Below are positions 12,240 to 24,911 of a stretch of DNA of 64,000 nucleotides, one piece after another. The stretch covers positions 41,629,436 to 41,693,435 of the forward strand of contig CM040088.1 of assembly GCA_022496805.1 (NCBI GenBank). The letters run 5' to 3'. The notes under the pieces were generated by a model. The model was not told the DNA's origin. It made no database searches and saw only the letters and a program-made list of their open reading frames with translations. The stretch's first letter is position 1, and each line of letters starts with the position of its first letter. The position numbers and the translations under genes were made by a program. This DNA comes from Pohlia nutans. Its lineage: Eukaryota; Streptophyta; Bryopsida; Bryales; Mniaceae.

Positions 12240-15200
12240 ATGGTAGGCGCCATGTTGGTCGTGACGCCTTTGTCCGGTCCTCCATCTCATGGAAGCCTCG
12301 GAATGTGTGGGTTAGGGTTAGGGTTTAAGTCGAGTCGCTGCTTCATTGCCAATCCAAGGTTCAGTGGTTACCATGGAAAGCTTCGACAGTGGAATCATGG
12401 AAGGGTGCGTCGTCCCCTTGTTGTTGCATGTGAAGCACAACAAAGCAATAATAGTGCAAGTAGTAACAATGTAAGCGATCGATTTCGTATGTGGATGCTG
12501 AACAATGCGAGGAGGCGACAGGAGCCACTGGGGGAGAGGATTATGAGAATGGTGGCAGGGGCAAGCTCTGCTCCCATTGCGCAGTACATCCCTTCCCCTG
12601 TCACTCCCTTGCATACCCTGGACCCTCGCGTCAAGCAGGTACCTTAATTCTCTAATCACCTTCATGGAATTTGACCCTTGATGCTTCATATAGTTTCAGG
12701 TTTACTTCGTCATTTTGGCAGAGTAACCACCCAGAGCATTCCATGCAAGCTCCAATGTTTGAGACCATCCTTTCCCTTGAATATATGAGCAAATATATAG
12801 TGGCTATACATATGGAGCTTTTAGGGGTTAATATTACTTACACTTTATTTACTTGCATGTCAGTTTGCGTTTACTAGCACTTTATTTAACGAAATTTGAT
12901 TCTGGGTGATGTACTAGGAGTTCGTGTAGTTCATTCTCAGCTGTGTGAGTTGTGTGATGAATTTGTTCTGAGTCTGTCTTAAGGTTTTTATGGGCACAGT
13001 GCGGGTGGTAACCAGGCTTGGCTTCTGGCGCTTGTTGTACTTCCTGCTCGATCACACATGGCCATTCGGATTGGTATCGTTGTCTTTCTGGCGCTAGCTA
13101 CGATGGCCACGCTTCCAAAGCGAATTTGGCAGGTACATCTCTACGGTTTCAAATGAGCATCAACTTCCTACTCGTTGCTTTTGTTTTTCTTCCCCTTAAC
13201 CCTGAAAGGACCAAGGATTCATAGTTTAAAAATGAAAAATTCAATTGATCGTATTGTGAAAAATATAATTCAGATAGGACCGGATTTTATATCATTGGAA
13301 TCAGTGAAGAACATTTCATGTGTTGATCAAAAGACAAATAAGTTTGAATATAAGGAAGTCTACAAGGATCTATTTAAAACTGCTATAAAAAACATGAGGC
13401 CCAATTTGGGCTTTTTGGTCCTTCGGGGGTTAAGGCAGAGTATACTAAAACCGTTACCTCTGCTACTAACAGTAACTCATCTCTTCCAATACACTTAGTT
13501 GGCCTTCAATAAGCATGACTTGGTTAAATGTCTACGGCCACTCGTTGTCTGTTAGTGTTCTACAACCTCCAACTTCAAAATTGCATAAGAAATGCAAAAA
13601 AAAATTGATCACGCTCCTACATTTTGGTTCAAGTGACAGAAAGAGTAGTCTACCTTAGTTTTCAAGGTTATCGGTTTGCCAGATCCAAGTAGATGTTGGT
13701 TTTTGTAAGTAACTCTGGTGTGATGGGGAATATGGACAGGACCAACTAGGCCGCATGGCTATACTATCAGGTTTCCTTTTTGTTATGCTTGCTTTGGGAA
13801 CAGATGGAGCGCCCCCAGTGATGCAGGCTCGGAGGCCTTTGTTGGCAGAGGGCTTACCTAAACTTCCTGCTGCACTAAGTGGTTACAAATACGTGCTTTT
13901 TAAGTTGGGGCCTTTTCAGCTGACAAGAAAGGGAGTATCGCTGGCTGCTGCGGCCTCCTGTTTATCGTTCACTGTAAGTAACGCATTCTTTTTGAACAAC
14001 CAGGTTATTAGTAAGTAAACTAATATGGAGACGCCAACATATTGTCTGCATTAGGTTTTGGTGAAGGGAAATACTCTCATGGTCCTAATCCCAAGTTGCA
14101 CTGCTTTACTGTTCTTTTCTGTATCTAGTTTCATTTGCGCCGGTTTTTGGGAAGAAATCAAGTATCATTTCTGTCATTTGTGCCTTGCACAGAATAATAC
14201 TAGTTTCATTAATTCTCAAAACAGGTACTCCAAAGCGCAAGTGTTTGCTTAACAACCACAACTCCGGAGCAGCTTGCTGCAGCTTTGCGCTGGTATTTGA
14301 CACCACTCGCACGTATAGGTGCACCTGTGGAGGAACTGATACTTACACTGCTGCTGTCGCTACGGTTCATTGGTATTGTTTTTGATGAGGTACACTCATA
14401 ATTCTGTTATATCACCTCTTTGGTAACCAACGTACATGAGTTCACAACTTGACATGTGGAAAGAGTCCAATCACATGGGTACACGATACTATATATTCTC
14501 TGCAGATACTGGAATGTGATTTTGGAGAGTGATAATAAGTGTATAGTTCTTGGTTTTTGTGCGTCTCCTGCATTTACTTTGATTAGGAACGAAATCAATC
14601 ACGCAAACGTAGGATTTTTACAACACATTGATCTTGTTGTTATTTATTATTTGTTCAATTTTATGTGCATGAATACTGTAAGAAGAAGGTACCTTCTTCC
14701 GTCCTATCCACGGATGGTACGTATAAAAAGAAATCATGTGTTCAGGTACGAAATCTTGCGGTTGGAGTTGTAGCCAGAAATATCGAGTGGAAGTCGTTGA
14801 AGCTTACCGAAACAGCTGACAGTGAGTTGCAGCTTTTGAAACGTTTGTGAAAAGCTGAGGGTTTTTACTATGGAATTCTTGAAATTCGCATATCTGGTTG
14901 TTTTTGAAGGTCTACTGATTAGACCTAGTTTACTGCATCTTTTTTCTTGTGATATTCGGATTGATGATTTTACTTCATGAATTGATTGTAAATCTCTGTT
15001 TTTTCGTTGTGATACAGCGTTCTTTAATCTCTTTGGTCGGATTTTCAAGAACTTGTTTATCCACGCTGATCAAATCTCTCAGGTATGGATTCTGTTTTAT
15101 TTTTTCATCAAATCTGTTTCTTCAGGTTTTATCGGAGTTTTGAGATACTGAATAACTTGCAACCTCTCTTCGTAGTTGTTCAGGTTGTGTGCTTCTCATT

Positions 15201-15398
15201 GATATTTTGTGATAAAAATATTTTCCTTTCTTTCATTCACAGGCTATGGTTGCACGGGGTTATCGTGGTAATCCAGTCAAACACCATATATACTTTCTCA
15301 CGAAGCTATCTATCCAGCCTAGGGACTGGGCTGCCATTGCAGGCCTATTAATGTTAGTGGCCCTCTCTATGTATACAGAATATATGCTACCAGCTTGA
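12240..15398 (+). CDS. ABCI12-like plastid transporter (EcfT/CbiQ family), 7 exons, 403 aa
   Basis: EcfT-type proteins are the membrane core of energy-coupling-factor ABC transporters; plant ABCI12 acts in the chloroplast envelope and has been tied to metal homeostasis with ABCI10 and ABCI11. Exons: 12240-12638, 13016-13132, 13740-13973, 14225-14389, 14746-14821, 15018-15082, 15243-15398, total 1212 nt with consistent phases. Residues 1-80 are Ser/Arg-rich and lack acid, like a transit peptide. The conserved core begins at QYIPSPVTPLHTLDPRVKQ. Hydrophobic segments follow in exons 2, 3, 4 and 7. Residues 353-361 (AMVARGYRG) carry the Ala-Arg-Gly coupling motif that docks the ATPases. The last helix is near the C-terminus. 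The start may also be the second ATG at 12252. Intron 2 carries a TTAA element and intron 1 a single element end (12816-12831). Confidence 0.9.
13196..13433. mobile_element. TTAA-flanked miniature element, 238 bp, in intron 2 of ABCI12-like gene (group A, copy 2)
   Basis: Ends are TTAA-CCCTGAAAGGACCAAGG and GGTCCTTCGGGGG-TTAA. It is co-linear with 11299-11536 and 37392-37626. It begins 63 bases after the exon 2 donor, and the flanking splice sites are intact. Confidence 0.75.
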
Positions 15399-16105
15399 GA
15401 ATTATCCAAGCATGTAATTGTTTCTGATCCTTTTCAACATTCGCATTGTTTTATTAACGGTGATTTATATCGATGTTGCCAAAATTTGAGTTCATTCCAT
15501 TTTGGTCATCTCTTTCTCGGTTATAATGATTGGGTGGTCCTTTTTGTGCACAACACCTCAAGTATACTCAACCCTCTCTAATGGAACACTATGATTGCAC
15601 ATTCCTTATAGATATGTAGATATGTTGATATGTAGATATGTAGACATGCCAATGAACGCATAGTTTCACTGCACAATTCCAATAGAAATATAAGGTATCG
15701 TCCAATCATCGCACATCGTGTGGTGAAGGGTTCCAATTAAATTTCCATTAAAAATCATATCCAATGTGTTTGACATGCAATAAAAGTTATTGTACAAAAC
15801 ATAGTTCACTGTGATTTTTTCAAGGTGAATCCCAACTTGACATACCACAATCTTTCAAAATTTAAAATGGTGTAAGTTTCTTCATTGTCGTGACTAGGGA
15901 GATTCAGCTTGACCTATAAATCTGTTGAAATATGAGTGATGTAGGGATATTTGAGAACCACCAAAGCCCTAATCGGTGATCTTCTTAATCGATTGATTTC
16001 CAGTGTTGAAGAAGCGATTTTAGAATATAAACCAATAAAACTTTGATTCTTCATGACTTCTTTGTACAATGTAGTCATCTTTTAATCCTCAAAGCTTTTA
16101 ATTCT
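15399..16105 (+). other. 3' flank of the ABCI12-like gene
   Basis: No further gene. Bases about 15609-15650 hold five or so copies of the 9-mer GATATGTAG. The remainder is AT-rich single-copy-looking DNA. Confidence 0.4.
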
Positions 16106-16360
16106 ATTTTGAATGTATAATTTTGTATAGTAGGGAGTCCTCGCCGGAGGGCTTTCCACGCATGGAAACCCGGCTCGGCCTCGGGCTCCCGCCCTCACTC
16201 TTGAGGGTTTCTCTGCTCGAAAATCCCTTCGGTGAGGGCTCTTTGCTACGTAAACCCCAAGGAATGCCCTTCAAGACTGTAGAAGGGCGTTCCATTCCAT
16301 TATTTTCCCTTCCTACTTGTGGGAGGGCATTCGACCTCAAAAAATCTCGGAATTTATGAA
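16106..16360. other. GC-rich patch with opposed open frames
   Basis: About 250 bases are markedly richer in GC than the surroundings, with CCCTC/GAGGG palindromes. Both strands stay open for 78 codons, which reflects composition. I recognise no domain. It may be a transposon or organelle-derived fragment, but nothing shows which. Confidence 0.3.
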
Positions 16361-16549
16361 GGACAACAGGGCCCGAGGGGTTTACAATATGTAGATTTCC
16401 ATTTGATTTTAAAAATTTAGCTCAATTTCATTGATTTTGACCAAAGAATTTGACTCTAATGTCCAAACAATGCATTCTTTGGTGCGTTGGAATCTTCTTT
16501 CATATGCCAACAAAAACATACTAGGACTCCGGTCTCTCCACATGACCAG

Positions 16550-17440
16550 TGACAAAACATCAATTGTATCATGGATATGAAAGACTAGGTTACATCATAG
16601 AAAATCCTACTTTAGAACCGTCGACCAATGGCTCACGGCTCGTTAGTTCGCTTACATACCCTATAATCATTGGGAATCCACAAGTGGAACCTATAATCAT
16701 CAATACCATTTTTCTAAACCAGATCCGACCTAAGGTCGTCACTCAAATAAAAACTAGGGCTCCGCTTCTCACAGCACTACCAATGACCAAGTGAAAGGCC
16801 ATGAAATTGAATAAGACATGAAAGGCTAGGTTACTTCATATAATGGTCTTTGAGGGTGGAATCGAACACTCATAGGAAGACCATCCAAGAATGTGAAAGG
16901 CTAGATTACATCATAGAAAGGTTACATCATACAAAACTTTGCCCTAGAACTTGTCGACTGCCGGGGCTTGCTAATTCACTTACAAACCTACAACCGTTGA
17001 AAAACCACAAATGGAACTTATAGTCGTCAATGCCATTTTTTTGAACAAGCTCCTATATACAATCGTCACTAGAATTATTCAAAATCATAATTATAAACAT
17101 GAATTACCACTTTATAAATTAGCGATTTGCTTCTCTTCGCACATTAAAGGCTATGAAATTGAAAAAACGTGAAATGCTAAGTTATTTCACATAATGGTCA
17201 AGATTCTAGGACAAAATGGAACACTCATGGGAAGACTATCCGAGGATGTGAAAGGCTAGGTTATATCATAGAACGGTTACATCATAGAAAACCCAATCCT
17301 AGAATTGTCAACTGAACAGCTCATCGACTTGTCGACTCTCTTACATATCCTATAAGCGTTGGAAATTCATAAATGAAACCTATAGTCATCAATACCATTT
17401 TTTCTAAACCAGCTCTGAGGTTGTCACTGGAATTTGAATA
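16550..17440 (+). repeat. Three imperfect tandem copies of a 300-400 bp unit
   Basis: Shared blocks recur in order: GAAAGGCTAGGTTA, TACATCATAGAAA, CTAGAA-TGTCGACT, CCTATAATCATCAATACCAT and TTCTAAACCAG. Copies start near 16560, 16825 and 17150. Spacing between blocks varies, so the units have drifted. No coding frame is conserved between copies. Confidence 0.65.
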
Positions 17441-17536
17441 GTTTGATAATAAGAGCATTCAAAAAGCAACCTTGGATGTTCTTACGTCCTAACATCAAAA
17501 TGAAACTTTAGACCATGCACTATAGCCTTGCTCCCA

Positions 17537-18353
17537 AGGGCATTTGTATGGTACGGTCCACTAGAATTCTTGTCCCTGCGCACTCTTTTGAGGATTTTGA
17601 GAATTTGAAAAATTCATTTCACAGAAAGAAGAATATTTTTATAAAATCTAAAGTGGTAGAATGGATCGTATCGCTAAAAGAGAAAAAAAATTGATAGAAA
17701 TTTAAAAATTCGGCATTATATTTTAATAGAGGATGAAACAAAGGGTAAACTAGTGCATTGTCACAGTGCATAATATGCACTTTAAATTCTAAAAGAGAAG
17801 GTGAACAAAGGATTGTGGATGGAATTTTGAGCCATGAATTTTCCCAGTGTTAAAATACGTGAAGAAAAATATCTTTCGATTTTTTCAATTTTTTTTGAAT
17901 TGATTAAAGTTTCAAATATTAAAATGTGTTATTTTTGGGAGGGATGAATTGTTTCTCTATTTTAAAAAACTTTTTTGATGGATTTCTTTTTTAATATACT
18001 TGAGAATGAAATTATGCAAGTTGGGTTGTTTTTGTATTTTTAAAAATAGAATAAAATATGAAATATATTTTACATTCAAAGTTTGATTATAAATTGGTAA
18101 AAATGTTATTAAAATGGGAGTTTTGATATTCAAAATCTTCATTATAAAATCACTTTACCATTCTAAAGTTTCATGTTTTGGATAATATGTACATAAATCT
18201 AGAAGTTGGTTCACTCAATTTTCATTGAATCATTGCTACACAATTTTCAAATTGGTTTGAAAGTTAGCTTTTTAGACAAAAATGATCAAAGTGCACAAAT
18301 GTGTAGTTCGTCCACCAAAATGTAGTTAGTGAACCATACCATACAAACACCCT
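17537..18353. mobile_element. Non-autonomous DNA transposon, about 817 bp
   Basis: The left end AGGGCATTTGTATGGTACGG is nearly the inverse complement of the right end (CCATACCATACAAACACCCT). The first 240 bp recur at 22124-22365. No transposase is present. The target duplication is not clear, so the superfamily is open (hAT-like ends are possible). Confidence 0.6.
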
Positions 18354-18731
18354 CAAGTCTCAACATACAAAGAATGTCATGGCTAAGGTAGAGGGACCTT
18401 ACTCCGTTCCCACTTCTAATTCAATTATATAAAAAGTGCCGGTGCAATGCACTTAAACCATCCCCTCAAGTTTGTAAGCCCACATGCAATTCACATACAT
18501 TCACCAATCAAGTTCTTGTTTTTAGGTCATGTTTAGGCACTTCACATGACTCCAATTACATGGCTTTAAAAGGCCAGATATAAATATCAATTCAAATTTG
18601 ATGTTTTCATATTGTTTAAAATAAATAAATAAAGAATTTTCTAAGTTTTTTTTTGAAAGTTGACCATCTCTAATTTCCTACATTTCCTGAATTTTTTAGA
18701 ATTATTACATTATTTTTGATGGTCAAAATCC

Positions 18732-19310
18732 TTAACCCTTAAATTTCCTCACCCCTCTTTAGATTTGGAGAATTTCAAAGATGTCTCATAAAATGTAACT
18801 AAGAGGGATATTTTGAACTTGATATATGAATAAAAGTTGTACATTATAAATTTTTGATTCTATCTATAAAGTTAGATCTATGATTGTTGTCACCAATATT
18901 TTTGAATAAGATTTAAAACTTAAAATTGATAATTCTTTTATAATTTGATTACGAATAAGATATTGACAATCTATACATGAATTTTTTTGTGATGGGTTGA
19001 AATGTAATACTTTAAGTGTAGGGAGTGATTTTTGGAGATTTTTTGGTTTCTTAATTTTATGAGTTGACTTTTTAAGAGCACTTTTACACTGAAATCTCTA
19101 AAATTTTGGGTGAATCACTACAGCATGAAATGAGGCATAAAAATTTCAAAAATCAACCCCTTTCTAATCGGATCACACATGCATGAAGCTAACTTCCCAT
19201 AAAATATATAGTAAAATATCCACACTACAAAAAGCAAATGACGGATGAGAAAACTGTGTGTGATTCGGTACATCTTCGACTTTCTGGATAATTGGACATT
19301 TAGGGGTTAA
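18732..19310. mobile_element. TTAA-flanked element, about 579 bp (group B)
   Basis: Ends are TTAA-CCCTTAAATTTCC and GGACATTTAGGGG-TTAA. A divergent copy in the opposite orientation lies at about 23990-24556; the two share GCTTCATGCAT and ATCCGATTAGAAAGGGG. Confidence 0.6.
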
Positions 19311-20633
19311 AGGCTCAGAATAAGGTCCCCCTACCATAACATTCAGTAGCATTGAGCCACTCTGCCTTTTCATCCATCATGTGATTTATAGTGCATCATG
19401 TGAATTCCATATATGTAGTGCATTATGCGCAACCCTTTATTTTTCATTTTTCAGAGAGTAGGGAGGGTGGGGAAGGAAGCAAGAACTAAAGCATAAACTA
19501 TTGTCAATGGAGGGACAAAAGAAGTGACGCAGTCTTCAAGGAAATTTTTATTCACGCTGCCATTTTCTATTGGTTAGCCATGTACCATAACATTCTTGGG
19601 TTAAAGTATTATTACTTATAATGTTGCTCTCTTTAAAAATGAGGGACATGTAGGGATGTGTGAGCAAAGACCATGCATGGTTACCTTAGAGCATGCCCAG
19701 CAGCATGTGTTTTGGAGGGACCAACGCCAAGATTTGGTGTAGTTATCTCCATTTGCTTCGAAGTTTGGCCCAACAACTACCCACTAACGCTAAAATATAG
19801 TTTTTGGAGTCAAAACTTGAGGTTTCCCCGCCATCTACAGAAGCCCTGGCGCAAGCAAATTTCTCATACCAAGCAAGCAAAGATGCTCAATCAACAATTA
19901 AATAACGAGCTTGAAGACTATTCACTGGACCGTGCTTCAAGGTCATCAAGTTATTTTCATAAAATCTTCGTTTTATAAGTTGCCTTGGTGTTCGCTCCAT
20001 GAATGTTGTTGGGGTACTTCTTGTATAACATTCCTCTAAGTTAAAAATGGCCCTCAAATTAATGCTTGACGGACATATTTTCTTTGCAATTGCTGGGCTT
20101 GCTCTTACCTTCTAATTTTCCAAAACCTCCATCTGTGAGAATACATGGGTAGCTACTGATTGTTCTTGGATGATAATGCAGAATATGCTGCACATTCTCC
20201 TCAAGAGCAAAGCAGAACCAGTGAAGGCTACTGAATGTTATGACCAGTCAATGGGACATCTGCAACGAAAATGCACCTGCCTGCCATTATCATTGCGAAC
20301 CTGCACTGCCATTTCATATTCATCACAATTCAAATCCAACTTGCAAGAGGGGAATGTACACTCTGAACTTGTTATTATCACACTCAATGATTATTTTATT
20401 TTATTTTTCAATATTTTTTAGGCAGTGCCAGTGGCAATTTTCAATGAAACAATGATTGAAGTTAGTTACACACATGATCTGGATGAAACATGTAAAATAT
20501 GGATGAATTATGATTTATTCATTTAAAATATGAACATTCATCTCTAGAATGTAACAATATTATCCTTGTGTTACATCCTTTTTTTCTCATTCTAGCATTA
20601 TTTTATGGACAATATATATTGTGTAATGTAGCG
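19311..20633. other. Intergenic DNA, no supported gene
   Basis: Contains a segment near 20085-20260 that shares GGCTACTGAATGTTATG with repeats at 29840-30010 and 36845-37040. Frames of 101 and 83 aa have no recognisable features. Confidence 0.35.
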
Positions 20634-21453
20634 TTAACCCCTAAAGGTCCCTAGCTTTTTTGGGCTTAAAATCATCATCGCTTTTGATGTGTTATAGGTC
20701 TAAATGTAAGTGAGGTATAGAAATCTCAACCGTACAATCTTGTAACATACATGTTGTAGATCATGTGGATCAATTTTGGGGTCATTTGGCCATATAAATT
20801 GCAAGATCATAGTGTTTTAGTGCTAAAAAAGGATGCTGAAATTTTCCTAGCAACACAGTTAGAGGTGAAATTCGTTTTCAAAATTACTCAAATGAAAAAA
20901 CGTTGAACTATAAAGTTGTTCAAAATCATCATATAAACACATTAGTACCAAAAAAGCCTCATGAAAAAAAATTAATGTGCCCTAAAATGGCCTTGCAATG
21001 TCAAAAAGTAGCCCGAAAAGTGACCCATTTGAACCAAAAAGCAAAAAGTGTCCAAACTAGACCCGTGCACTAAAATGACTCCCAAACATTCATAACAACA
21101 TGGATTGACCTGAAAATTTTACCATGATAACTAGACTTCAAGGGGAATTCAACCCAACAAGTTTTATTGAAAACGGACTTGGGATGAAGGAGATACAAGC
21201 CCCCGAAGTTACTGCCATCAAAATTCACAGAACTGTCCAAAAAAAAAACATACCTACTTTCAAATGATCACCAAAAATTCAATTCATCTCGGATTGATCT
21301 GAAATTTTTACCACACATTCCATACATCATGCAGGGAGTTTTTTATAAATTTTCAGCAAAATCGGACACGTTTTGCAAAAGTTACAGCTCTTCGAAGGTG
21401 ACTGTACCCCCAAAAACGTCCATAATATGGACGCCGGGACGCTTAGGGGTTAA
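20634..21453. mobile_element. TTAA-flanked element, about 820 bp
   Basis: Ends are TTAA-CCCCTAAAGGTCCC and GGGACGCTTAGGGG-TTAA, one of the longest end matches in the family. No open frame longer than chance; non-autonomous. Confidence 0.7.
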
Positions 21454-22123
21454 AGCAGCCAGAAAAAAAAAACATTGATTCACACTCTCGAGTATCACAT
21501 TCCAATATTTGTAGTGGAGAATAGTAGAGAATATTTACTATAATGTACATATGTGATTGGACACTTTCTACATGTCAATTTCTAAACTCATGTATGTATC
21601 CAAAGGTGTGACATAAAGTAATTCTAACTGTCACACTACTAGAAAAGGTTGTTGTTTTCAACATTTTTTTGACATTTTGGTGTCAAGTACTTGAGGTGAC
21701 CATTACAAAACCTTTTTACACTATTTTCGACATAAAGTAGCAAATATGATGTTGAAACTTTTGACATTGTAGTGTTGAAGATAGCGCTGAAAAAGATTAA
21801 TGTAAAAAAAAGTATAAAAAAAGAGCGTCAAAAAGAGTGTCAAAAAAATATTGAAAAAAATGTAGCTGGCTTTGAAATTTTATAACTAATCACATATAGG
21901 TTATTAAATTATGAAACAACTTGGATTTTATTTGGCTTTTTCCTTTTCTTTTTAGAAAAAAATCCAAAAAAATATTATGAGAGGTTCAACACTTCAAAAA
22001 AGGGGATCAATTCTAAGAAAGAAAATTTGTGTACATGCAAAATTTTATAAATTACAAAAATAACTTGTATTATAAATAAAAATTATGACTTTACAACAAG
22101 ATAAGAATCTCCACTTACAATAG
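21454..22123. other. Intergenic DNA with a lone CACTA-type end
   Basis: CACTACTAGAAAAGG at 21634 is a typical CACTA terminus, followed by repeated CAACAT/GACATT motifs. I see no convincing partner end downstream, so it is probably a truncated element. Confidence 0.4.
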
Positions 22124-22365
22124 GGCGTTTGTATTGTACGGTCCACTAGAATTCTTGTCCCTCTGCACTCTTTTGAAGATTTTGAGAATTTGATAAATCC
22201 ATTTGAGAGAGAGAGAAAAAAATATTTTTGTGAAATCTAAAGTGGTAGGATGGACCATACTAATAAAAGGGAAAATTTTTCTGTTAGAAAATTAAAAATT
22301 TGGCATTATATTTTAATGGAGGATGAAACAAAGGGTAAACTAGTGCATTGCCACAATGCATAATC
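22124..22365 (+). repeat. Second copy of the left part of the 17537 element
   Basis: Co-linear with 17537-17780, sharing GGTCCACTAGAATTCTTGTC and GGATGAAACAAAGGGTAAAC. Only the left 240 bp are present. Confidence 0.7.
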
Positions 22366-22957
22366 CCACTTAACTCCTAAGTGCACAAGGGTTTTTTTAA
22401 AAACTAAATGTGTTATAATGTCTATCTTATGAGTTACAATGTGTAAACATATATAACACCCAATTCCCTAATTTTGCACTTCGCCAAGTGCACTCATTCC
22501 ATGAGCAAATTTGGCTTTAAAAAAATTTGTTTGAAAAATTCTTTAAAAAACAGCGATTTTTGTCTTTCTACAATCCCTTACGTTGTAAAAAAACATTTTT
22601 TTAAATTTATTTTGTATTCTCATCTTTATCTTTTATTTTATCTTTATCTTTATCTTTTCTTTTCTTTTCTTTTATCTTGTTTTTTTTCTTGTCTTCTTTC
22701 TTGTCTTCCTCTTGTCTTCCTTCTTCTTTTTCTTCTAGTCTTCCTCACTCTCCCTCCCTCACACTCTCACTCCCTCACACTCTCCTTCCTCCCCTTTTCC
22801 TCTCTTGTCCTTCTCCCTCTCTCCTTTCTCCCTTCTCCTCAATATAAAGGAGGAAGAGGGAGGAAGAGTGAGGAAGGGAGAGTGGGGGAGGGTTTATGTA
22901 GGATAGAGGGGAAAAAAAAGAAAAGGGGAGGAGGGAGGGAGGGTTAAAATTAGAGTA

Positions 22958-22977
22958 GGGTCCGCGCGCGCGGACCC
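22958..22977. repeat. Perfect 20-bp GC palindrome
   Basis: GGGTCCGCGC followed by its exact inverse complement, with an uninterrupted run of alternating CG. It lies in the loop of the fold-back element, in otherwise AT-rich DNA. Confidence 0.85.
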
Positions 22978-23000
22978 TCTCTGCCCGGAAAATGCGGAAG

Positions 23001-23002
<2 letters not shown>

Positions 23003-23091
<89 letters not shown>
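23003..23091. repeat. (AT)n microsatellite, about 44 repeats
   Basis: An uninterrupted alternating AT tract of about 89 bases at the centre of the fold-back element. Length in the assembly may be unreliable. Confidence 0.9.
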
Positions 23092-23096
<5 letters not shown>

Positions 23097-23524
23097 ATTT
23101 TATTTAATAAAAAAATTGGGCTTGTATTGGATTCAGCCATCGGCTGCTCCCTGATTTTTATTAAAAAAAAAAAAATTAACATTTAAACTCCAGAAATGGC
23201 AAGGTGAAGAAAAAAAAAGGAAGACAAGAGGAAGACTAGAAGAAAAAGAAAGAGGAAGACAAGAGGAAGACAAGAAAGAAGACAAGAAAAAAAACAAGAT
23301 AAAAGAAAAGAAAAGAAAAGAAAAGATAAAGATAAAGATAAAATAAAAGATAAAGATGATAATACAAAATAAATTAAAAAATTGTTTTTTTACAACGTAA
23401 GGGATTGTAGAAAGACAAAAATGGCTGTTTTTTAGAGAATTTTTCAAACATTTTTTTTAATGCGCTTGGGGGCCAAGTACATGATTATATGGCCAAGTGC
23501 AAAATTAGCAAATTGGGTGTTATA

Positions 23525-24654
23525 TGTAAAGCACAACAATAAAACAACATCCATACGGTTAAATTTTGAAAAAATGTTATGAAATTTTCAATGATTAATT
23601 TATAAGAATTATTATTTTTAATTCTTTAAAAAATACATGTTCAATCATTTTAACTTGGAATCAAGTATCATAGGTCAGAAACATTGGTTTTACATGGTGG
23701 TTACTTTGTTCATGTTAGTGCTAATCTTATTTGATAGCAAACCTAAAGATTTTCTAAATTAAAATTGTGAGATACTGTCACTTTGAGGGCTTTAGATGAA
23801 AATAAATAAGAAAAAATTCAAATTTTATTTTTGAAAAGGTTGATTAGTTTCAATATCTACAAGTGAAAAAAAAAATCACGTTCAATAATTGTTATTTTTG
23901 CAAAAGTTAAGGACGTTTAAAGTTTGCTGAAATTTTGGTAGCTCTGAAATTTTGGATCGACCAAATATGGTCTATTAGGCAATTAGGGATTAAGGCTTGC
24001 AGCACTAACTGTGATTGGCAGTTTGGCATTCAACATGAGCCCTTCTCAACATGCACTTTTTGCAATGAAAAAAAATACAACAAAATTCTATGGCAAGATA
24101 GCTTCATGCATATGTGATCCGATTAGAAAGGGGATGAATTATCAAATTTTTATGCCTCTTTTCATATTGGAGTGATTCACCAAAAAATTCAAAGATTTTA
24201 GTCTAAATGTGTTCTTGAAAAAATAAACTCATAAACTTAAGCAACCAAGAAATCTCCAAAAATCAATACACTTAGAAAATTACATTTCATCCCATCACAA
24301 CAAATTTCATTCACATATTGTCAATATCTTATTCATAATTAAATTACAAAATATTTTTAAATTTCAAGTTTCAAATTTTATACAAATATATTGGTGATAT
24401 CAATCGCAGATTTAACTCTATGAATAGAATCTAAAGTTTATAATGTAGAACTTTTATTCATACATCAAGTTCAAATTATCCATCTTGGTTGCATTTTATG
24501 ATTCATCTTTGCAAAACTGCCGGATTTGGAGGGGGGTGAGGACGTTTAGGAATTAACCTTCAGTACAAGTTTCTAATTAAATTTGATTTGAGGGCCTTGA
24601 AACTAAGTCATAGGTTAGAGATGGATCTTTTCTAATGGAGAGTTCCTCATATTA
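23525..24654. mobile_element. AT-rich DNA with a divergent inverted group B TTAA element (about 23990-24556)
   Basis: The right end GGACGTTTAGGAA-TTAA (24553-24556) and the interior match 18732-19310 in reverse orientation. The left end is not clean. The first 450 bases show no feature. Confidence 0.45.
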
Positions 24655-24911
24655 CACTAAATAGGGGTATTGAGAGGACCCATACTAATTTCCATTTCAT
24701 ACTATATACATATTTATCGTTATTGTATACAAATACAATAACTTTTTTATTTTTCAACTTTACTTTTATTTGTAATGTGTACATGCAGAACAATACAGAA
24801 CTTTAGAACTAAGAATCTGATATTTACTTTCATTGATTTAGTGTCATGAGCCATGAACTTTACAGGGTAAGTTCTCCTAATTTTCAGTCCCCTTAATACC
24901 CCTATTTAGTG
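24655..24911. mobile_element. MITE, about 257 bp, possible TA target
   Basis: CACTAAATAGGGGTATTGAG at the left faces AATACCCCTATTTAGTG at the right. The element is bounded by TA on both sides, fitting a Tc1/mariner (Stowaway) insertion; no 3-bp duplication is seen. Confidence 0.6.

Larger units (their letters stand above)
22452..23524. mobile_element. Fold-back element, arms about 300 bp
   Basis: Outer ends TATAACACCCAATT (22452) and AATTGGGTGTTATA (23524) start two long inverse-complementary arms, 22452-22740 and about 23200-23524. The arms include a homopyrimidine tract (TTTATCTTTATC, TCTTGTCTTCC) facing the matching homopurine tract. The loop holds a second polypyrimidine/polypurine pair, a GC palindrome (22958-22977) and an (AT)n tract (23003-23091). 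The predicted 135-157 aa frames here are low-complexity artefacts. Confidence 0.8.

Noticed and set aside
12308..12328. Interstitial telomere repeat
   Set aside because: TTAGGG words here lie inside the transit-peptide coding sequence of the ABCI12-like gene and are too few to call.
16123..16359. 78-aa frames on both strands in the GC-rich patch
   Set aside because: Open on both strands because of base composition; no recognisable domain or splice context.
22474..23447. Frames of 104-157 aa on both strands
   Set aside because: They run through pyrimidine/purine arms and an (AT)n tract of a fold-back element; low-complexity products mirrored on both strands.
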